Part shown: in pieces, positions 51,341 to 61,000 of the stretch | How the letters are laid out: the number at the start of each line of letters is the position of its first letter | Numbering within the stretch: the first letter of the stretch is position 1 | NCBI GenBank assembly: GCA_032173965.1 | Contig: CM063283.1 | Coordinates: 88,215,243-88,279,242, forward strand | Reading direction: 5' to 3' | Source of the DNA: Sitta carolinensis | Taxonomy: Eukaryota > Chordata > Aves > Passeriformes > Sittidae | Length of the DNA stretch: 64,000 bases | Made by a program: the position numbers and the translations under genes | The notes under the pieces: model-generated | Told to the model about the DNA's origin: nothing | The model's database searches: none | The model's input: the letters and a program-made list of their open reading frames with translations, nothing else

Positions 51341-51571
51341 GTAAGAGTATTTCTTTTCCTAAAACCAAACTGGTAATGCAACCCAAATGATACTGGACAT
51401 AAACACCTTTAATCTTATGCACACTGACACTAGAAAATACACAGTGAATAAAGAAGGTCAGGATAAAACATGAATGATCAATGATGAGAGTGACATCATG
51501 AGCTCTTGTTTAATATATGGGAATGTTTTCACTGTGCTAATCAAATTGCTGCTAAAAGTCCTCTAGCAGTG

Positions 51572-51598
51572 AAAAAAAAAAAAAAAAAAAAAAAAAAA
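51572..51598. repeat. Poly(A) tract
   Basis: Twenty-seven consecutive A residues, about 230 bp beyond the composite retroelement. It could be the tail of an unrecognised retroposed sequence, but no processed pseudogene was identified upstream of it. Confidence 0.93.
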
Positions 51599-54500
51599 GA
51601 AATCCTGCATCTAAGAAGATTTTAGGGCTCCTTAAGTCCACGATAGAACTTGGCTTATTTAGCATCAATATCAGTAATGCTTTAAGGGCAACGTACAAAG
51701 CCATGAACTTTGTATTTAAAGCATCATTCACCTTGAGGCATTAGGGCAGCTAATTCCTATTTAAATAACAAAAATTTACAATAAAACCAGTCTTCAGCTA
51801 ATAAAATATCTTTCCTGTGGTCTTAAATTCCTACATTTAACAGTGACATAAAATAATTAGCTATATGGCCCCTTGTGTAGTTTTATGGCTTCTGCCTCCT
51901 GTATTTGTTACTATTAACTCATTATGTGGCCCTAGCTGAAAAAAATGCTCATGTGCATGCTTAAATCTCAATTTTCTCACTCAATATAAAATGTTAAATG
52001 CTTTGTAGAGTCAAGGCCCATTGAATTCTAAGATGACCCAAAACAGATGTTTCTGTTCACTCCATTTTCACAGGACAATACATCTCTTCAGTGTTTGCTC
52101 ATTTTAAACTTAGCCACCTAACTGCTAACAAAGGAGGCATTTATTTTTCAAGCCAGTGAGCCCTCTTTTTCCAGGATTGCCTATTTTAAACAACAAAGGG
52201 TTTAATCCCCCTTATTATTAATCCGTACAGTTCTGGTTCTGGGGTAGCTCACACTGAGACATTGATTACTTGGAGAGTATGTTTCCTACAGCTGTTTAGA
52301 ACTTTACATGCTTGGAAGTGTGGTTGCTTTTTTTCTCCTTTTCTCCTTGTTTTGCCTGAGGACAGAATCTACAGAGATGGGAGAGGAGAAAGCTCATCAC
52401 AACTGACATTTCAGTCACTGCTTAGTTTGATTGCAAGGTTTAGTAGAGGTTTATTCATACAAATAAATGGAGGCCATATCTGATTTTCTTTTTTAAAAAA
52501 TGCGACAGAAAGATCTGCCTTACTTGACTGGTTTGTGATGGAAGAAGAATGATCTTTTACCAGCTTTTTCCTCTACTGCAGTTTTTGCATAAAAAGTCTA
52601 GATGCCTTCTGTTCATTTTTAGAAGCCGTAGTAGACTAAATGTTCAAAGATTGGCAGACTTCCCTTAGATAATTATGAATATTTTACTTGTGTCTGGTTT
52701 TGGTACTACTGTCAAACACTTGATCATGTCAAAACAAGCACTTATAGCTGATACTGAAAGATGTTGGTGGCAACAAACACTGCTGCTCATAAATAGCAAT
52801 TTCTTTACTGTGCAGTTCTGAAGTAGTGAAGTAAACATGGTTATATGAGTGTGAGATGCACAAATAGAGATCCAGGAATAATGTATCAGTCACGATGGAA
52901 AAAGCACTTTGTGCTCTGTTTCCATATTGCTTGTTTAGAGCAAGCTACATAAAGGATGTTTACAAGATCCACTCTTTAGGTGCACAGGGTATAGCTAGTG
53001 ATAGTATTTTCCATCTTAATAAATAGCTGGAGAAAGGGACTTGAAGGATGATACTTACAAAGAGGACCCATGATTTTAAGATGTTATAATGTACAAGTCC
53101 CTTGCTTGAAGTGGCTCTGGATGGTACACAGTCTCTCCATCTAGTGGTTAGATGGATGGGATGCCAGATATTCTTCATAACCTTTCAAGATGTTCACAGC
53201 TGAAAGTGGGAGCAGTTAAAATATGAAGAAAATGCTTTATGAGAAAAAGCACACAGCTGCATTAAGTAAGGAGGAGAGGCTAGGGTAAATGGAAAAAAAG
53301 AAAACACAGGGGAATTCAAAACTGTCAGGTTAGATCTTCATTATTGAAGCTTCCCCTTCTTAATAGATAATTTTGACCTAGCTCCTTTGCCTTACATATA
53401 CAAAAAAACCAGCTTGCCCATGGATGATGGGAATATGATGGACTGACTGTATACTGGCACTCGCAGCTGCCTCAAAACCACTATGCACAAACCTCCTACA
53501 GAGCTTTGAGCTCTGGAGCACAGGAAGGGCAGGCTGTCCCCCTGGGCAAGGTGCTGCTCAGGGCTCTTCTCCATATGAAGCTGTTTGATGGCTAATATTT
53601 CAAGCAGTAAATCCCTGCCCAGAGGCATGTAGCTACTGTCTTCTTTTATCTGGGCTGGAAGGCTCCAGATTTTGGCCTGACAAAAACCCATGGACTCAGC
53701 TGTGGCTGCCATCTGGCTACTCCCTCCAGGAACAGGCTGACTGAACCAGTTGACTCGGACAGTGATGAGGTCTGGACTGCCACCTGCAATGCCTAAATTG
53801 GGTAACCAGAACCTGTTACCTTAAAATCAGTTCCTATGACCTACAGTCCTATTATTATATGTTTATGTATTTGGAAGGTTTACTTGTTTTCTGCAAGGAC
53901 AGACCCATTCTCTTTTCTCTTTAAGGAAAGGATAGCCTTGTTCTCCTTAGGGAAAGTCAGGTTTCCTCTAGGTCATACGTTTTCTCTGGTCCTTGTTGTG
54001 ACAGGCCCACACATTTGCCTGAACCCAGTTTAAAGGCTTTTCTCTCTCCTCGCAGAGTACCTGTCACAGCAGATATTTTGAATCCTTTTCTTGAATCTCC
54101 AACCTAACAATCTCCACAGTTTCAGCCAAATCTCTTTGCATCTCTTTTTACTTACCCCTTCCATATCCATATTATAAAGTTCCTTTGTCTTTGGTTTTTG
54201 ACCTCTCCATACTTTCACCAGTGCTGTTGAAATTTTCTATGCTCTGCTCAGAGCTCCCCAGTTTCATCTTTCCAAAACATGGAATAGCAATGCAGCCCAT
54301 CACTTGGTGAGTGATGTATCTGCTACATCTTGTCAGCCGTGGATGCAGCTTTTTAGGTCAACCAATCAATGTGTCACTTGGGCTCCTTCAGAGGATACTT
54401 CTACCATGCCAGTCTCCTCACTGAATTCCACCCTGGCTTCTCACACACTCTGTGGCTTGTCACATCTATTGTAGGTGCCCAGCATGCTGCCCTAGAGATC

Positions 54501-55355
54501 TAAGTAGTGGTATTTTTAGTGTCAGATTGACTTGAAAAAAAGTGTTGGATATATATGAGATGCAGAATGGCTGCAGGGCAAATCCAGACCAGAGCTAATT
54601 GTGCCACTGTTCCTCTCAGTGCCTGAGATTAGACAAGCTTTCCTGTCACTGCCTCCAGCTGAGTTCTGAAAAAAACAAAAGAGTTCTGCTACTTCCTAGT
54701 ATGAAAGTAGGGGAGAAACACAATTTCCTCATTAAAAATCCCTCAACAACCAATCCCCCCAACCTTCTTTTCTTTAAATATAGTGGTTTCCCAACCTTTA
54801 TATTGATAAATTTGGCAGATGATCTTTGTCCCAGAGAAAACAGCTGAGCTTACAGCACAGAATTTTTTCCAGCCATCTGATTGTACATAAGTACAATCTG
54901 ATCCCAATGGGCCAGTACCTTTTGTGTCATTTTAAAATGTTGTTTAGTTCTTCTAAGTATTTTAAATTTATATTATATATACCCTGTATGTTCACATTTA
55001 GGCAGAGATTTACAAGCTCAGCTATTCTAGAATATTATTTGAATCTATTTTTTCTCATCACTATCTTATGCTCTTCAACCTGCTGGATATCCAGGGAGGA
55101 ATTTCCATTTACCTACTGAAAATACAGAGTAACAACTGAGTTAAATTGTCCTGTAGCTTTAAAATAATAATTATTTTAATCTTAAAATATCTACTGCCTT
55201 TTCACCTGCAGAAATGTAGTCTTTCTGTAGGTTACTTGAACCTCAGTTATATTTTGCTGGAGGCCTTCCAGTACCTATAAAGAGACAACTTTTAAAGGTA
55301 ACACCTTCTAAAGGTAGGCTGCAAAACTGAAAGGCAATGAAACCAAGACTTTGTT

Positions 55356-55422
55356 AGGACAAATATGGTACATAAACTATGGTACAAAAACTCGTGTTTG
55401 TGAGGACAAATATGGTTCATAA
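55356..55422. repeat. Short direct repeat pair
   Basis: aggacaaatatggtacataa at 55356-55375 recurs with one mismatch at 55403-55422. A partial tatggtaca copy lies between them, suggesting a small tandem duplication that has since diverged. Confidence 0.85.
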
Positions 55423-57837
55423 TCTTCCCTTCCTATGGAAATGACCTAAAGATGTGAAAGTGGAAGGATACATGCCAAAGTCATATCCATAGCCACTCTA
55501 CTTTTAGACATCTTTCCTTCCTTCATTTATGGTCTCTATTTTGTCTGTGCAGACAGTAAATTCTTGTAAACTCTTCAGGACACATAGCTAAACACAGACA
55601 CAGAGCAAAAATATGTGCCTTGATCCTTCTGTGTTTATTGAAGATCTTCAGCTGAGGATGCCATAGCTAACTGTGGCTTTGCATTCCTTGGTTTATATTT
55701 AATTTGTAGCATAGCTGTGGCTCACATGGGATCCTGGATTCATCAGTCAGAGAAATTTCCCATTAGTCATGAAAAATTTAGTTCAAATAAGCAATACAGG
55801 ATTGGACCATTATTTATTATTAATCCTTTTCTCAAGCTAAAGTATTATAAAATAAACAGTTGCAATCTTATAAAAAAAGTAGTCCCAAGTCTTCTCAGAA
55901 AGGATAGACTTTATTTTGATATTGCCTTTTTGCAGAAAATCATTATAAAACGTCAGGAAAAATACTTATTAGTTTTGGGTGGATTAATTTGGTGTGTGTT
56001 TCATTTACAGGAACATTTCCACTGAAACTCAGATAGAACCAAGCACTCTAGAAGCCTAAAGTCATAATGAACTAGAAAGAAACTGTAACCATATTATTTG
56101 CTGTCATATGCTCCTTATACAGTCACTATGTATGTGTTTAATTCACAATCTGATACATAAACACATACATTATGCAAAAAGGCCCACACTACAAAGAGGT
56201 AGAAAAAGCTCTGACTATTTCCTTGGTATGTGCAAGGTATGTGTCAGGCAACAATAAATAACATTTGACTGGGATGGTTGGTGACTTCCACCTTTAACTG
56301 TGCTTTATTAATTTACTTGCTTCAGTTTAGATATATTGATTTGAAACTTTTTAAAAAATATTTGATTAAGTAAATTTTGGATGTGTTCCATTAAACAGAG
56401 CTGCTTTTTTGCTTATTTATGTTAGTAGTTTTAAATGGCTTAATTCCCCTAGGTACAATTTACTCTCAAGTGCTGCATTCAAGAGACAAAAAGGCCTTAA
56501 AGCAGACATAAATTAGATTTGGTTGAATACAAGGCTTAATCAATATAGTTTAAACATTTGAATAGTTCCTGAAATCCTGCTGGCACATCTGGCTTTGCTA
56601 AACACATGCTGGGGTAAAGCTGAGAAACCAACTATAACCTTAGGAGACTAGTGTGCTGAGTCTCCATCTAGAGTCAGTGGAGAGAGAGTCTCCAAAATTA
56701 ACCTCCTTGCAGAGTTTGTTTTTGATTTTTAGGGAATGACCTTGTTTCTCACGGTTACCACCAATGCGCTCAGCTGCCCAAACACTGGAAGAGCATTCTG
56801 TACTTGTCTACAGAAAAAAAGTATTCTCACCAAGGCTTAAAAATAAAAGTTGGCTTTTATTTTAATGTTAAAGCTTTATCTTAGAGCTCTAGACTCCCAA
56901 AAGGCATGATGCTTCAATCCAGAACAGGCTGAAGGAGAGTAAATTTTGAAGCACAGATTATAAATACTTCCACAGCAGATTTTCCCACACACTGTAACTA
57001 CTGGCAAATTCATGGTAACAATATAGACTCTTGTACCATTACTTTGAAACCACTCATTTACATCTGCTTTTCCTGTTTAGCCAATTCTACTCAATTTCCC
57101 CAAAAAAACCAATGAATCAGCATTTAGCACACATTTTTAATAGCACAAAAACCTATTTCTGATCACTATCAGGAGTGAAGCCCTTTAATCAAAATGGTTA
57201 AGTACCCTGAAGTCTAGAAAGAATGAATCCTACCACTTAAAACTTCACCAAGTGATTCAGCAAGGCTTCTCTGGTGTCTCACTCCAAGTATGACCATGGC
57301 TATCATTATGCCAGGCCAGCTGAGGCTTTATCTTGTGTTGAAAAGATCCTAGGACAGAGATGCTAAGCACAGTCCCAGTGTTGCTCTGCTATTTCCATAC
57401 CCTTAAATACTTCTGGTTGTCCAGATGTGCTATGTCAAGCTTCTTCATCTCAAGCAAGTTCTGTGTACCGGCATAATTAGGATGAAAACATGGTATATTT
57501 GCACAAAATTCCATACCTTAAAAGCAACTGCAGACGACCTAACATCTGTTAAGGACTAGACGTTTTGTCGCCTTTCTACATTTGCTCCAACCTCCACTGG
57601 GACTCTGGTTTATGCTGGCATGCAGTGTGGTCTCTGCAGAGCTTCCCCTAGTGCCTAATGGAGATGAAAAAGTCTTTTCACTGCATTCAATCACTTTTAG
57701 GTTTGCATTTGTTTTGCTTCTGGAACAACAGTGTTGATTGTTATTGCTGATCCGAGACCAATAGTCCCAGGTTGTTCATGCAGTCAATCCAACAGCTCTG
57801 CTTGTTAAATTTTATCTCTTTTTAAACCTTTCCCTAG

Positions 57838-58071
57838 GTTGGCAAAATCCACAAGAATGCTGCCCGCAAAAGAGAATACCACGTCCTCTTCATGGTGATC
57901 ACCACTGTTATCTGTTACCTGGTATGCTGGATTCCATATGGGATTATAGCATTACTTGCAACATTTGGCAAGCCAGGTGTTGTGACTCCAGTTACAAGCA
58001 TCATTCCTTCCATCCTAGCAAAAAGCAGCACTGTTTGCAATCCCATTATCTACATACTTATGAATAAGCAG
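57838..58071 (+). CDS. TMTOPS: TMT opsin, coding exon 3 (IL3 to TM7)
   Basis: Third coding exon, exactly 78 codons, residues 222-299. It begins in intracellular loop 3 with a basic segment (KIHKNAARKREYH) typical of G-protein contact regions. TM6 carries C251-W-I-P-Y255, the CWxPY toggle motif. TM7 carries K283 in the context ILAKSST, the lysine that forms the retinal Schiff base (rhodopsin K296), then N289-P-I-I-Y293, the NPxxY motif. The exon ends MNKQ at the TM7/helix 8 border, as TMT-family exons do. Acceptor tccctag|GTT and donor CAG|GTAAGA are canonical and phase 0. The protein is incomplete here: family members are roughly 390 residues long, so about 90 C-terminal residues are missing from the window. 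Confidence 0.94.
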
Positions 58072-61000
58072 GTAAGACCTATACTATTTTTAAACTGTAT
58101 TTTCTTCAGATGTCAGACATTCATAACCATTGTGACTTCCAGTCTTACAGATGTATCTTTATGGACATTGAAAGCTTGTCCAAACAATACTGCTGGACTC
58201 TTGGGGTGGAAGAGTTTGCAAACAACAGTATATTGCTAGATAGGAAGAATGGAAAAATATTTGCTTACCGAAATTATTTGTGTTCTTTTGAGGGCACACT
58301 GGGTATTGATTTGTATCCTTCAGAGATGGTTGCTAAAGGTATTTACAAAAATAACTCGAGTATTCTTCTTGTATATTGGTGAGATTGAGGAGTGGGGAGA
58401 AAAATGGACAAGGAGACAAGGGGATTTCATGACCTCGAAAACATAATAAAGGAGACCATTTGTAAATAACATTTTCATTATAGATCCCCTTGAAACCAAA
58501 TATCATTACAGTTACTGTTTTTTGTGGACATCTACATCCTTAGTGTTAAATTCACAGTTCAGCTACATGACAAAATAGATAATGAATTTTGTCTCATGAA
58601 CCCCAAGGCATATTCTAAAATGCCTACATCCAGTTCAGGTCCCTCATTCCTGTAAATGCCATTTTCAGTACTTAAAAGTAAGTGTCCTAATATTTCTGTG
58701 TTGACAATTCTGACTCTAAAGTTTGATAATGGCAGATCTGGAAGTTTTAAAAGTGTTTTGCAGTAGGAAATATGAAAAATATTTATGAGAACTTTTTTAA
58801 ATTAGATAATGTGTTAGAGGCTGTTCTTAGTTTTCTTTCTTCATTATGTCCATTGCATTATTAGAAAGCAAAGAAACACCCTATATCTTTTCTTGCTCAG
58901 TGTATGCTGGAGCCCACACTTAGTAGTTATCAACAGCAGCACTATATTATTATGGAGCTGGGACAAGGGAAGAATTAAACATAACAGCCAAATATATTCA
59001 AGTTTTGCCACAGCCTGAGATCATTCTTGGCCTGCTTCATCAGATCTAAATTTCTTAAACAACAAAAGAATCTACTCTTGGAATTTGAGGGAAAAATCTC
59101 AAGCAAGATGTGAAACCTCCCTGAAGGAAAAAGTTCTATTGCTTTCTCCAAAACCAGGGCTTCATTTCCAAAGTCTAGTTTGAGCTGACACTGGAGCAAA
59201 TAGAACATTCCATTTGAAAAGGGTTAATGCTGAAAAAAACTAGTAATTTTTCCCCCTTACCTTTTATGGTTCTTATGAAAACTTGTCCACAGCAGCATAT
59301 GTCTTGTTTCTTTATTCTTTGAATACTTTGACTGAGAGATAATCTGATTGTGCTGTGATCACTGGATCAGGTCATATAATATTGACAGCAGATACATTTT
59401 GGCATTGTCTTTACACATGGAAATGTGATGTACCACCCTGAAGGGGATGAGCTTGGTCAGATTTGGGATAGAGACCTTTTACTAATCAAACCAAAACAAT
59501 AGCTAATGTGCAGCATTAACCTGCAGCTCTTCCCTGGCTGTGCCACTGTTTATTGGCAGTGAAAATAATTGTTTTTAAATGACACTGAAAAATGTGCTTC
59601 ACTCAAAAAGGTGAAACCCATCCCTTTGTCTCTTCCTTCTCCTTACAGAACAGGAACAATAGTAACACCCTCAGTCAATGCATCTCTATTTCTCACACTT
59701 TCTTGTAAATTTAACACCTCAGGAAAAAAAAACTGTTAATCTTCCTGGCACTCAGCTTTCCTGGTCTTCATGCTTAGCTGAGAATTGTCACGGAAGGCTG
59801 GTGCCACCCAACACAAAAATTATCTGGCCTGCATTTTTCACAGTTCTTTGTTTGCAGATGTGAGATATCACAGTAGGGTATTTACTCCTGCACCTTATAA
59901 ATACACAGAACATACAACATAATTTTTAGCTCTCTGTGTATAAGTCTTTTTGCTCTGGAAAATGCTCTGAAGATTAGAAAATGGTGTTGGTTGACTGCAG
60001 TTGTGGTGTTAGCTTCCAGCTAACAGTCATAAATCTGTGCAGAGTATTGTGGAACCATCAGCTTCTGAGTCAGCTTTAAAACTCATCTTACAGAGCACAT
60101 CTTTAAATTAACTCTCAAGCAGTCCCTGAGTCACTTTCATGGTCCTGGAAATTTAGAGAAATAATTTTGCCTTTGGCATTGCCTACTGCACTGTCCTAAG
60201 GGGATAAATCACTGGGGAAAACAGTGATTTTTTTTCCCAGCTGCAGGAACTCCCTCAGATGGGATGGCAAGACAGTGTGCTGCTGTCCTTCTTCCTGTGC
60301 TGTCCTCCAGGAGGAGAAAGACGCACTGTTTAAGCTGGGTTGTTATTGGGCTCATAACATGCCAGGCAGACATCAAGATTCACTGACAAAACTAAACCAC
60401 TAAATTTCCTGAGACCAAATGATGCTGGGGTGAAGCTGGAGGAGACAGTAGAGGAAATTCCATTTTCCCTGTTATCTATGGGAGGCTCTTTTGGCTCTTG
60501 GCAGTATGACTGTGTGCACCTGGGGCAGCTTCCCCAAAGGTCAGGTCCCAAAAAGGCAGCACACAGCTAAGCAGCTGGGCAAGGTGAGCATGCTTACACT
60601 TTCAGTGCATCTGTCCTTTATAATTATATAGTTAATGTAGTTATGCAGATTTTGTTTCACCTTCTCCTACCTCTTTCAGTGTCTTTTATTCCCATGACAC
60701 ATCCCTGTCAAGTTCCCATTGTTCAAACTTCCACCCATGGAGCCACCCCAAACAGGTTTTTAATGATAGTTCTGACTACCTTCCTTTTGCCATGGTGGTG
60801 CTGACAGAAACCTGCTCTTTCACGTCATGTGCAAGCAAGCATTAAGCATTCACCCAGGAAACATGGAGTTTTCTGTGGCCAGGGGTTTTCTGCTGAGGGG
60901 GGGATCACTGGGAGAATCCTGCTGTTGTGTGTTCCACAGACCAGCACAGGAACCCCAGCATGGAAGCATTTTCTGGCTGGTATAACTGTGCATAAGAACT

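Larger units (their letters stand above)
27445..57837 (+). other. Intron 2 of the TMT opsin gene (about 30.4 kb)
   Basis: Runs from donor gtaagc at 27445 to acceptor ctttccctag ending at 57837, with a good polypyrimidine tract before the acceptor. It is a phase 0 intron between the TM5 end and intracellular loop 3. It contains a CTA-type trinucleotide repeat, a minus-strand CR1 copy, a solo LTR at 36.9-37.6 kb, an LTR-like composite at 50.4-51.3 kb, a pyrimidine-rich tract and a long A-tract, all listed separately. The remainder, including 28.0-35.6, 37.6-50.4 and 51.6-57.8 kb, is AT-rich with no supported gene. Some of it could be conserved regulatory DNA, but that cannot be seen from one sequence. 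Confidence 0.87.

Noticed and set aside
59125..59160. F-Y-C-F-like reading after an AG as opsin helix 8
   Set aside because: There is no polypyrimidine tract before the AG, and the following residues do not fit the family.
59844..59876. Possible acceptor followed by F-F-V-C-R-C as a terminal opsin exon
   Set aside because: The frame stops after ten residues and does not resemble helix 8 or a TMT tail.
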